A DNA stretch of 8,912 nt from the NCBI GenBank assembly GCA_947165805.1, contig CAMVBT010000083.1:1-8912 (forward strand). Direction: 5' to 3'. Both the position numbers and the translations under genes were made by a program. Below the pieces are notes generated by a model. It saw nothing but the letters and a program-made list of their open reading frames with translations, was not told the DNA's origin and ran no database searches. Positions 1 through 6,257 of the stretch are shown piece by piece. Numbering within the stretch: the stretch's first letter is position 1; every line of letters begins with the position of its first letter. Source of the DNA: an uncultured Clostridia bacterium. Its GTDB lineage: Bacteria > Bacillota > Clostridia > Oscillospirales > Ruminococcaceae.

Positions 1-382
1 TCGAAAACAGCTTGGTGCGATACATAGCATATACAGCAAACAGTCCCGCGAGCGAGTATCCCACCAGTGCAATATATGCAGGCTTGCTGCCGAGTTCCGC
101 AATAATAGCAGGTACGATCTCCCCTGTCAGCGTTTCAAGATATGCGTCAGCCCCGCCCGTGAACGGGTCGTCGTTCTTGTACACCGGTGGTATCGCCCAC
201 GGGGACAGATCAGCGTTCCAATCCGTGATTATTATGGATGCGAGCGCAAAGTCCGCTGTCCTCATCTTCCGCAATTCTTCATGTACCGCTGCACCCTCGT
301 CACCGAACGAGTTCAGGATCACGAGAGGGCTGCCCGTATTGCTCGCGGGGTATATTGTTATTTCTTTGTTGGCTATTATCAT
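1..382 (-). CDS. Alpha/beta-hydrolase esterase, N-terminal part (cut by window edge)
   Basis: The minus strand reads without a stop from ATG at 382 to the left edge, giving 127 residues of a longer protein. A good ribosome binding site (GGAGA, about 6 bases upstream of the ATG) supports this start. Near the edge is the nucleophile elbow VGYSLAGLFA, a GxSxxG motif with the likely catalytic serine at residue 110, followed by a helix as in the alpha/beta-hydrolase fold. An earlier segment (ITDWNADLSPWAIPP, residues 52-66) is typical of the putative esterase family around PF00756. The Asp and His of the triad would lie outside the window. It has no signal peptide, so it is probably a cytoplasmic carboxyl-ester hydrolase, perhaps removing acyl groups from sugars or from a siderophore-like compound. 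The substrate cannot be told. The fold is fairly sure and the subfamily is not. Confidence 0.8.
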   Translation of the reverse strand, partial: MIIANKEITIYPASNTGSPLVILNSFGDEGAAVHEELRKMRTADFALASIIITDWNADLSPWAIPPVYKNDDPFTGGADAYLETLTGEIVPAIIAELGSKPAYIALVGYSLAGLFAVYAMYRTKLFS

Positions 383-476
383 ATTATTCTCCGTATGATT
401 ATGTTATTTACGCCATCTCCGAAATTTATTTCCCATTATTGATTATTACTTGATTTTTGGAAACAGGTGTGGGTTA

Positions 477-1160
477 TTATAATTTCGCCGGTTCGAGGCC
501 GATCTTCTTTTTCAGTGTGAAATAGCCGATCAGATAATATATCGCACAGGAAACGACTGCCGATACAATTACCTTTACCATAAACTCCTCGGTTATCTCA
601 TCGCCAAGCATCATACACTGTCCGACGAAAAGAAACGATAACGGAGAATGTGCAGAATGCAGCAGCGCTTCTCTGTCAGTCTCGTCAATCATAAGCAGCA
701 TGGCACTGAACAGCGGAAAAAATGAACCCTGCTGCAGAAAAGGACTCAGAAATACAACACAAAACATAGCCCTTAAACAAAGTATGGAATAGAGCATCAG
801 CCGTGTCATGACCTGTGGATCGCAGTCGCTCAGAATGGTTGTGACGGCCGCTGCAGCAAGGAATATGAGCAAACAGGGCATAAAGGTGATCGCCCTGCCC
901 AAAATGATCTGGTGCGGTCTGAATCCCGCCATGATCTCGTACACCTGTATTCTTTCGAAATAGCAGTAGCTTATCACGCTGACCGGCATAAATAAGATAA
1001 CAAACAATGCCATAGTTCCGGACTGCGAGAACATTTTCGCCGGATCCTGACCAAGCCGTAATCCGAATATGATCGTCAGAACAGCGACTATGAATATAGC
1101 GGTCAGCGAAATGATCTGTTGCTTCATGATAAACATTTGTGACTTGATGATATTATTCAT
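477..1160 (-). CDS. ABC-2 type transporter permease subunit
   Basis: This 227-residue protein is almost entirely hydrophobic. About six membrane segments can be seen, near residues 16-35, 49-68, 88-110, 120-141, 144-159 and 194-216. The loop after the second segment (FERIQVYEIMAGFRPHQI) is of the kind seen in ABC-2 permeases of the bacitracin/lantibiotic-resistance type. Its ATG lies inside the end of the ATPase gene, with an 8-base overlap (ATGAATAA), which indicates translational coupling. An AGGCGG sequence 5 bases before the ATG can serve as ribosome binding site. With the ATPase it should form an exporter in the cytoplasmic membrane, probably of two ATPases and two permeases. The cargo is unknown; peptide or drug export, or immunity, is the usual role of such pairs. 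No clear hairpin terminator follows the stop. Confidence 0.85.
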   Translation of the reverse strand: MNNIIKSQMFIMKQQIISLTAIFIVAVLTIIFGLRLGQDPAKMFSQSGTMALFVILFMPVSVISYCYFERIQVYEIMAGFRPHQIILGRAITFMPCLLIFLAAAAVTTILSDCDPQVMTRLMLYSILCLRAMFCVVFLSPFLQQGSFFPLFSAMLLMIDETDREALLHSAHSPLSFLFVGQCMMLGDEITEEFMVKVIVSAVVSCAIYYLIGYFTLKKKIGLEPAKL

Positions 1161-2067
1161 GTCTGCCGCCTGCCTTTTCGAGATAATAGTCCTCTAAGTT
1201 CTGACCTTCCTCATTCAGCTTTGTGATGACAAGCCCCGAATCGGTCAGCGTTTTTGAGATGTGCAGAATCTCGCCGAGCCTTTCAAAAATTTGTATCTCC
1301 TCACCGTGAATGACTTTGTAATCGTGAATGGACAGTCTGTCTTCAAGGACAGCCGCAGTCTTGTTGATGTCGTCGGTCCGCAGGGCAATATGGTTCCTGC
1401 ATCTGACGAGCAGTTCCTCACGGCTGAGATTCTCGATCAGGTTTCCGTGACTGATAATCGAGAAATCGGTGCAAAGCTCGGAAAGCTCCGACAGTAGGTG
1501 ACTGGAAATCAGAACCGTCACGCCCCATTCTTCCTGCATCCGCTTGATGAGCTGACGCACTTCCACAATGCCCTCCGGATCAAGCCCATTCACTGGCTCG
1601 TCCAGCACCATGATCTCAGGCTTTGGCAGAAGTGCCATACCGATACCGAGGCGCTGTTTCATGCCGAGGGAAAATTTGCTTGCACGCTTTTTGCCTGTAT
1701 TTGCAAGCCCGACAATGTCCAGTATCTCATCAATGCGTTTTTCATCGGGATAGCCACGAAGACAGCGGATATATTCAAGATTCTGACGAGCCGTCATCGG
1801 GCCTGCAATGATCGGCTGTTCTATCATAAAGCTCATCCTTGCACGGGAAACATCAAGGTTATCACGACTACCGAACAGCTCCAGTTCTCCCTTTGTCGGA
1901 AAGAAAAATCCCGCCAGTATCTTCATGATCGTTGTCTTGCCCGCACCGTTCGGGCCGATCAATCCGCAGATATGTCCACGCTCCACGGTCAGGCTTAAAT
2001 TATGCAGGACTTCCTGCTTTTTATAGGACTTGCAGAGTCCGCGCATAGATATTACGCTATTTCCCAT
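1153..2067 (-). CDS. ABC transporter ATP-binding protein (BcrA-like)
   Basis: This 304-residue ATPase powers the permease encoded downstream. All nucleotide-binding motifs are intact: Walker A GPNGAGKT (residues 38-45), Q-loop in IEQP (Gln84), signature FSLGMKQRL (around 132-140), Walker B IMVLDEP (152-158, catalytic Glu157) and the switch histidine in SSHLLSE (His190). The SLGMKQR form of the signature is typical of the BcrA/lantibiotic-immunity and drug-export branch. A C-terminal region of about 75 residues follows the ATPase core, as in that branch. I chose ATG at 2067 because AAAGG lies 8 bases upstream; ATG at 2073 has the same site only 2 bases away. The reading frame is open further upstream to 2139, but that part (IIPRTKVLIHG) lies outside the conserved domain. 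A promoter just upstream is not obvious. The gene may share transcripts from 3966 or use a weak site. Confidence 0.92.
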   Translation of the reverse strand: MGNSVISMRGLCKSYKKQEVLHNLSLTVERGHICGLIGPNGAGKTTIMKILAGFFFPTKGELELFGSRDNLDVSRARMSFMIEQPIIAGPMTARQNLEYIRCLRGYPDEKRIDEILDIVGLANTGKKRASKFSLGMKQRLGIGMALLPKPEIMVLDEPVNGLDPEGIVEVRQLIKRMQEEWGVTVLISSHLLSELSELCTDFSIISHGNLIENLSREELLVRCRNHIALRTDDINKTAAVLEDRLSIHDYKVIHGEEIQIFERLGEILHISKTLTDSGLVITKLNEEGQNLEDYYLEKAGGRHE

Positions 2068-2135
2068 ATTCATTGCCTTTTCATAAAAATGATTTTTAAT
2101 TATGCCATGTATAAGAACTTTTGTACGAGGTATTA

Positions 2136-2204
2136 TCAAACCTGCAATTGAGCGTTTTCTATCAGCCTGACTGCTTCGTCAAGCCCGCCTTCGGTATTAT
2201 AGTT
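2136..2204 (-). pseudogene. Possible C-terminal scrap of a class V aminotransferase
   Basis: In the gap between the PPC gene and the ATPase gene, one minus-strand frame between two TGA codons reads NYNTEGGLDEAVRLIENAQL and two more residues, then stops. The pattern YNTEExxDxAVxxI is the usual C-terminus of class V PLP-dependent aminotransferases and cysteine desulfurase-like proteins. No start codon, ribosome binding site or upstream body of such a gene is present, because the PPC stop codon lies only 11 bases before it. I read this as the last fragment of a gene deleted by rearrangement. The match is short, and chance resemblance is possible. Confidence 0.3.
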
Positions 2205-2215
2205 TCACTTTGTGT

Positions 2216-2656
2216 TCAGGCATCAAAATTCCAGAAACCCGTTCCGGTCTCGGGATCGAATTTTCTCTTTATCACGCCGCCGGCAGTCGGCCTTAATTCT
2301 ATCTCGGCAGTATAAAGAACAGTTATCGACTTTATGTGACCGCCCGCCATATGATGTCCGCCGTCTTTCTTGAACGAGAACATAGCGTGCGTGTGGTGGA
2401 AATACTCACCGTTTTCGTCTGTAACTATGTTACCGTTAAGTGAGACGAGCTCCAGCATGCCATCTAACGTCTGCGTTTCAAATGATCCTTTTTCCGGAAT
2501 GAAGGTCTGTATCTCTGCCTGCTCACATCCTCCGATACCGCTGAATACCGCCGATTTGATCTGTTCTTTTCTGCATATTTCAATAATATTTCCGATAATC
2601 TCATCGCCGCGATCCATGCGGATGTATATTGTGCCATTGAAATTTCTGTAATCCAT
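2216..2656 (-). CDS. PPC/DUF296 domain protein
   Basis: This protein of about 146 residues is a single PPC domain (plants and prokaryotes conserved, formerly DUF296). It opens with the family's usual beginning, MDYRNFNGTIYIRMDRGDEI. It then shows FSGIGGCEQAEI, the histidine cluster HHTHAMFSF, and GGHHMAGGHIKSITVLYTAEIE near the C-terminus. The His residues and the GGH motif match the conserved, metal-binding-like site of the domain, which forms trimers. In bacteria the role is largely unknown; in plant AT-hook proteins the domain serves protein contacts and DNA binding, but no AT-hook is seen here. The start is uncertain. ATG 2656 fits the family but has no clear ribosome binding site; ATG 2686 and TTG 2704 are in frame, and the last overlaps the preceding gene by 8 bases, which would give coupling. 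Either way it belongs in one operon with the STAS fusion gene. Confidence 0.88.
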   Translation of the reverse strand: MDYRNFNGTIYIRMDRGDEIIGNIIEICRKEQIKSAVFSGIGGCEQAEIQTFIPEKGSFETQTLDGMLELVSLNGNIVTDENGEYFHHTHAMFSFKKDGGHHMAGGHIKSITVLYTAEIELRPTAGGVIKRKFDPETGTGFWNFDA

Positions 2657-2696
2657 ACTATTGCATTTACAATAATTATACTGCATTGTTTTTCTG

Positions 2697-3905
2697 TTAT
2701 TCAAGTGTCATAAGGTCAGCAAAGCCGGTAACGTTGAATATCTCTTTGACTGACTCCGAATAATTGATGACTCTGACCGGTTCTTTTGCGGATTTGCTCA
2801 TTATCAGCAGAACGCGAAGTCCTGCGGACGAGATGTAATCCAGATTTCTCGCGTCAAGAGTTATAAACTCTGCGGGTTCGCTGTCATTGAATTTCCGGAG
2901 CAGCTCCGGAGCGGTCATAGTGTCAAGTCTTCCGCCTACTTCGTAGATCGCGGTATTTCCTTCGGTGTGGGTCCTGACATAGAACTCTCCGCCGTATGTG
3001 CCGTGTGCGTCTTCGGCTTTCGCGGTAAGCTCCCATTCGATCATACCTGCGAGCTTATCTCTCATACGTTCCATTAGCCCGGGAACGGCTGCACAACTCC
3101 GCAGATCGGGCAGCTTGTCGCTGTACGCGAAAGCTCTGACATTGAATCCCTGTTCCTTCATAAGCGCCTTACGTTTTTCGTAATCCAAGGTGATGAAGGG
3201 GTTGATTGAATTGTCAATGTCTGCTGCCTTAGCGCCTCCCGATCTCACAGCGGCGAAAACTACCGCAGGGTCTTTTCCTGTAACGGCTTCATATCCGAAC
3301 GCCATAAGGTTACTCGCCATTGCGTCCGATGTGTACCACGAGCCGCCGAACTCGGAGAGCAGGCGTTTAATGCTCGCGCAGACCTCTTTCAGCTCGCTCA
3401 TGTTGAAAAAACCGAGCAATCCGTCGGTTATTATGCAGATCTTACCTGTAACACCTTCCAGCGCGCTCTTCATGGAATCGTAGTTCGTCGCGTCAACTCC
3501 GCTGAAATGTATCGCGGGGTCATCGGACAGCTTCTTTATCGCCGGTTCGATCTCGTTGATGACAACAGGAAGATCAAATCCGTAATACTGCTTTCCCATT
3601 CTCGAAACAGCAAGCGCGTGAGGCAGGTATCCGCACGGAAGGTCTATGATAACATCACAGCCGGACTCCTCGGCAATGCGGTTCCAAACATTATATCTCG
3701 CATCGTGAGCTACGGTATATCCGCGCATTATTTCAATTTCGGTTTCGCTTGGTGCGGCAGACGTTGTTTTGCTGAGCTCGGAAAGGTCTATCTCTCCGCC
3801 GAGCTTTATCGCGTCGGGCTCGCCGGTCTGCATAAGGAGAGCAAGGCAGCCCTTTGCCGTATAGTAGCTCGGATTGACGGCTTTCAGTAATTCCTGATTA
3901 TTCAT
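2697..3905 (-). CDS. Methyltransferase-like / STAS domain fusion protein
   Basis: This 402-residue protein has two domains. Residues 60-290 look like a class I SAM-dependent methyltransferase of the leucine carboxyl methyltransferase type. The glycine motif is DLPCGYLPH (88-96), the acidic end of strand two is YGFDLP (Asp111), and further core segments are GVDAT and ITDGLLGFF. Residues 310-402 are a STAS domain (SpoIIAA-like anti-sigma-factor antagonist), seen in GGRLDTMTAPEL, LDARNLDYISSAGLRVLL and VKEIFNVTGFADLM. Ser359/Ser360 sit where such proteins are phosphorylated by an anti-sigma kinase. It may couple methylation, or sensing of SAM, to a partner-switching pathway; this is inference, and no kinase or phosphatase gene is in view. 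The ATG at 3905 has a strong GGAGG site 10 bases upstream and a promoter close by. The PPC gene follows at once. Domain calls are firm; substrate and partner are unknown. Confidence 0.88.
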   Translation of the reverse strand: MNNQELLKAVNPSYYTAKGCLALLMQTGEPDAIKLGGEIDLSELSKTTSAAPSETEIEIMRGYTVAHDARYNVWNRIAEESGCDVIIDLPCGYLPHALAVSRMGKQYYGFDLPVVINEIEPAIKKLSDDPAIHFSGVDATNYDSMKSALEGVTGKICIITDGLLGFFNMSELKEVCASIKRLLSEFGGSWYTSDAMASNLMAFGYEAVTGKDPAVVFAAVRSGGAKAADIDNSINPFITLDYEKRKALMKEQGFNVRAFAYSDKLPDLRSCAAVPGLMERMRDKLAGMIEWELTAKAEDAHGTYGGEFYVRTHTEGNTAIYEVGGRLDTMTAPELLRKFNDSEPAEFITLDARNLDYISSAGLRVLLIMSKSAKEPVRVINYSESVKEIFNVTGFADLMTLE

Positions 3906-3937
3906 TTAGATCAAACCTCCGTTTATAGTTTTATATT

Positions 3938-3966
3938 ATTATAACATAAACGGTAGGAAAATTCAA
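3938..3966 (-). promoter_or_regulatory. Sigma-A-type promoter of the STAS fusion operon
   Basis: On the minus strand TTGAAT (3966-3961) and TATAAT (3943-3938) are separated by exactly 17 bases. The -10 matches consensus fully and the -35 at four of six positions. Transcription would start near 3931, giving a leader of about 25 bases that includes the GGAGG ribosome binding site. The -35 box lies within about 15 bases of the point where similarity to the permease remnant begins on the other strand. Confidence 0.75.
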
Positions 3967-3978
3967 TATACGCGGTTT

Positions 3979-4287
3979 GAAACAAATTCGATAATTCGGA
4001 TAATTCTGACAAGCGTTATCCCGCAGATACGAGCCTGCATTTTTGCGGTGGCAATATTCGTGTTTGCGGACTGCTGGAATATTCTTGAACAGCCGATGCT
4101 GTTCCTGAAAAGAACAGAACTCAAAACGCTGTCGGTATTTATTGCGGACGTCGACAAATATAGCGGGAATGTGCTGCTGCCCGCGTCCGTGATATTTATG
4201 ATACCTATTTTCCTGCTATATCTGCTTTTCAGCGAGCATTTGGACAATGGGCTGACTTGGGGTTATCACTCCTTCAGGGTAAAATAA
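3979..4287 (+). pseudogene. 5'-truncated sugar ABC transporter permease (MalG-like) remnant
   Basis: About 102 codons of the C-terminal part of a carbohydrate ABC permease (binding-protein-dependent inner membrane component) remain, ending with TAA at 4285-4287. Readable parts are VIPQIRACIFAVAIFVFADC, corresponding to the stretch after the EAA loop, then WNILEQPMLFLK, LPASVIFMIPIFLLYLLFSE with its final membrane helix, and a short tail ending in RVK. Whole proteins of this family have about 280 residues and six helices, so roughly the first two thirds are gone. No ATG or ribosome binding site stands at the front; the first possible start is GTG 4048, inside a membrane segment. The frame is free of stops from 3910, but similarity fades before about 3979, where the promoter of the divergent gene begins. 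It is probably not expressed as a working protein. Confidence 0.75.
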
Positions 4288-4288
4288 A

Positions 4289-4310
4289 AAGAGCCTTTAC
4301 AAAAGCTCTT
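4289..4310. terminator. Inverted repeat; possible minus-direction or decayed terminator
   Basis: AAGAGC (4289-4294) pairs with GCTCTT (4305-4310). Inside it, TTT (4296-4298) can pair with AAA (4302-4304) around an ACA loop, with one C bulged. It begins 1 base after the stop of the permease remnant, as a sugar-operon terminator would. In the plus direction no T-run follows, so it is a weak terminator there. In the minus direction it is followed by TTTTTATTTT, a good tract. The -35 box of the next promoter lies within it. Confidence 0.45.
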
Positions 4311-4324
4311 ATGTATGGTATAAT
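4296..4324 (+). promoter_or_regulatory. Sigma-A-type promoter of the hydrogenase-GGDEF gene
   Basis: TTTACA (4296-4301) and TATAAT (4319-4324) are spaced by 17 bases, with five of six and six of six matches to consensus. The start of transcription would be near 4331, leaving a leader of about 114 bases before the ATG at 4445. The -35 box sits inside the 4289-4310 inverted repeat, so a protein bound to that repeat could block it; this last point is inference. Confidence 0.75.
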
Positions 4325-4330
4325 TACATC

Positions 4331-4444
4331 AATGAAGGGAGAGATATACAAAGTTATAAGCTGCGGGAATGTGATTTAAGTTGAAAACAAAGAGACACAG
4401 CATTTTCCCACAGACAGAAGTTTATACACAAAAGAGGTTTTATT
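4331..4444 (+). other. Untranslated leader with a 15-codon reading frame
   Basis: This is the predicted 5' leader of the hydrogenase-GGDEF gene. It holds a small frame, MKGEIYKVISCGNVI, from ATG 4332 to TAA 4379. With transcription starting near 4331 that ATG would have almost no leader and no ribosome binding site, so translation is doubtful. The ribosome binding site of the main gene is AGAGG, 7 bases before its ATG. I see no riboswitch or strong hairpin. The leader is richer in A than the gene that follows. Confidence 0.35.
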
Positions 4445-6214
4445 ATGGAAAACGGATTGATCTACACCAATGACAACTGCATAGGCTGTAACAAGTGCGT
4501 GCGAATATGTTGTTCATTTGGCGCTTCTGTTTCGTACAATCGACCGGATCACAATGCCATAGCTATCAATGCCGAACGCTGCATAAACTGCGGTGCCTGC
4601 ATCGACGTATGCACACATAATGCGAGAGACTATCGGGACGACACGGTTCGTCTGTTTGACGATCTGAAAAACGGCGAAGCTGTATCCGTTCTTATTGCAC
4701 CCGCTTTTGAAGCAAAGTATCCTTCGGAGTACAGGAAAATTCTCGGTGCACTCAAAGCACTGGGGGTCAGGCGGATATTACCGGTGTCACTCGGCGCAGA
4801 TATCTGCACGTGGGCATATATTAAGCTTATACGAGAAAAAGGAATGACCGGAAGAATATCCACCGCCTGTCCGGTCGTAACAGCCTATGTAGAGCATTGG
4901 ATGCCGGATCTCATACCGCATCTTATGCCGGTAAAAAGCCCTATGATGTGCGCCGCGACATATTTCAGAAAAACACTCGGCATTTCAGACAAATTCGCTT
5001 TTATCGGTCCGTGCATCGCCAAGCGGACGGAAATGGACAGGTTTCCTGAGCTTATACAGTATAATCTTACATTCCCGAAGTTGGTGGAATACATCAATGA
5101 CCACAATATTACTGCGGAAGACGCGGCGGAAGAAAACGAGTCCGGTCTCGGTTCGTTCTATCCGGCGCCGGGCGGACTTGCGGACAACATAAAGTGGTTC
5201 ATGGGCGATGATACGCCTGTGCGTGTCGTTTCCGGAAAGACCTATCTTTATCAGCGTTTTGTAAAGAACAGAAGTAAGATCGCGGAAAAAACACTGCCAT
5301 ATGTCCTGTTTGACGCGCTCAACTGCCGCGAGGGCTGCCTTGAAGGCACAGCCAAGATAGACGAGGAAGATCGTGAGGATAAAGGGATTTCCGAAATAAA
5401 CGACATCAGAGCAGAAAGCAAGAACTATACGCCCGATTCTCCGTGGAACCCATCGCTTACTTGTGAACAGAGGCTTGAAAATCTGAACAGGCAGTTTGCC
5501 TGTCTCGATATTGAAGATTATATGACGGTGTTCACAGACAAGAGTGCCGCCTGTTCTGTTTCTTATCCCGATGATGAACAGGCAGAAGCGATTTATCTGT
5601 CAATGCACAAGGAAGATAAACATTCAAGGCAGATAAACTGCTCCGCTTGCGGATATGAGACCTGCCGTGAGATGATGCTCGCAGTGCATAACGGCTTTAA
5701 TACCCGTCACAACTGCGTTTACAGCGAAAAGGAGGAAAGCATCTTCCTTACGAAGATGTCCTTCAGCGACCAGCTTACGGGAGTTATGAACCGCAACGCC
5801 TTTGAAAGAAAGCTGAACTCTATGTTTGCCCGCGGTGGCTCGGTAGGGCTGATACTTGCCGATGTTAACGGACTCAAGCAGGCGAACGATACAGAGGGTC
5901 ACGGCGCGGGAGACCGTCTGATAATCGAGACCGCACACGCTCTTGCGAATGAGTTCGGAGTGGATCGAGTGTTCCGTACCGGCGGTGATGAATTTCTTGT
6001 TGTATTACAGGATTTCGGAGAAGCAGAAATTGAAAGCGATGTCCGTCTTGTAAAAGATTATCTGGCAGGGGTCAAGGTCAGTGCCTCTATCGGTATCGCC
6101 TTTGCAGAACATTTTGACGGAGATATGAACGCGCTTCAGGAAATTGCGGACAAGAGAATGTATGAGGATAAAGATCGCTACTATAAGATGACAGGAAAGG
6201 CTCGGAGGATATGA
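4445..6214 (+). CDS. [FeFe]-hydrogenase-like iron-sulfur sensor with GGDEF diguanylate cyclase
   Basis: This 589-residue soluble protein has four parts. Residues 8-60 form a two-cluster ferredoxin (Cys12, 15, 18, 22 and Cys46, 49, 52, 56). Residues 78-303 are an [FeFe]-hydrogenase large-subunit domain with the three signature regions in changed form: STACPVV (Cys142), GPCIAKRTE (Cys190) and NCREGC (Cys294, Cys298). All four H-cluster cysteines are therefore present, and SPMMCA and PAPGG also align with the family. Residues 396-426 are a FeS domain like PF04060 (Cys399, 402, 407, 424, with CSACGYETC). Residues 438-585 are a GGDEF domain (LADVNGLKQAND, then GGDEF at 513-517), able in principle to make cyclic di-GMP from two GTP. 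No RxxD inhibition site precedes GGDEF. There are no membrane segments. The ATG has AGAGG 7 bases upstream and its own promoter. It resembles sensory (group C, HydS-type) hydrogenases with a cyclase as output. Domain calls are firm; H2 or redox sensing is inferred. Confidence 0.92.
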   Translation: MENGLIYTNDNCIGCNKCVRICCSFGASVSYNRPDHNAIAINAERCINCGACIDVCTHNARDYRDDTVRLFDDLKNGEAVSVLIAPAFEAKYPSEYRKILGALKALGVRRILPVSLGADICTWAYIKLIREKGMTGRISTACPVVTAYVEHWMPDLIPHLMPVKSPMMCAATYFRKTLGISDKFAFIGPCIAKRTEMDRFPELIQYNLTFPKLVEYINDHNITAEDAAEENESGLGSFYPAPGGLADNIKWFMGDDTPVRVVSGKTYLYQRFVKNRSKIAEKTLPYVLFDALNCREGCLEGTAKIDEEDREDKGISEINDIRAESKNYTPDSPWNPSLTCEQRLENLNRQFACLDIEDYMTVFTDKSAACSVSYPDDEQAEAIYLSMHKEDKHSRQINCSACGYETCREMMLAVHNGFNTRHNCVYSEKEESIFLTKMSFSDQLTGVMNRNAFERKLNSMFARGGSVGLILADVNGLKQANDTEGHGAGDRLIIETAHALANEFGVDRVFRTGGDEFLVVLQDFGEAEIESDVRLVKDYLAGVKVSASIGIAFAEHFDGDMNALQEIADKRMYEDKDRYYKMTGKARRI

Positions 6215-6257
6215 ATAATAAATAACCGAAAAAGTCCTTCGCTAAATCACATTATAA

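Noticed and set aside
12..398. 128-codon plus-strand open frame at the left edge
   Set aside because: The minus strand here encodes the esterase with its GxSxxG motif and a good ribosome binding site; the plus frame is its complement.
1498..1998. 166-codon plus-strand open frame inside the ABC ATPase gene
   Set aside because: It lies opposite the Walker and signature motifs of a complete ATPase and shows no features of its own.
2068..2139. Longer N-terminus for the ABC ATPase from ATG 2139
   Set aside because: The added 24 residues lie before the normal start of the ATPase fold, and the ribosome binding site is correctly spaced for ATG 2067.
2196..2201. TATAAT on the minus strand upstream of the ABC ATPase
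   Set aside because: No acceptable -35 lies 16-18 bases away (TTGATG is 19 away), and the hexamer falls inside the presumed aminotransferase scrap, so I do not call it a promoter.
3963..4247. 94-codon minus-strand open frame opposite the permease remnant
   Set aside because: The plus strand matches sugar permease C-termini; the minus frame has no ribosome binding site or recognisable pattern.
4422..4430. TTATACACA, a perfect match to the DnaA-box consensus TTATNCACA
   Set aside because: It is a single 9-base match with no second box nearby and no AT-rich unwinding region or dnaA/dnaN gene; chance is the likelier cause.
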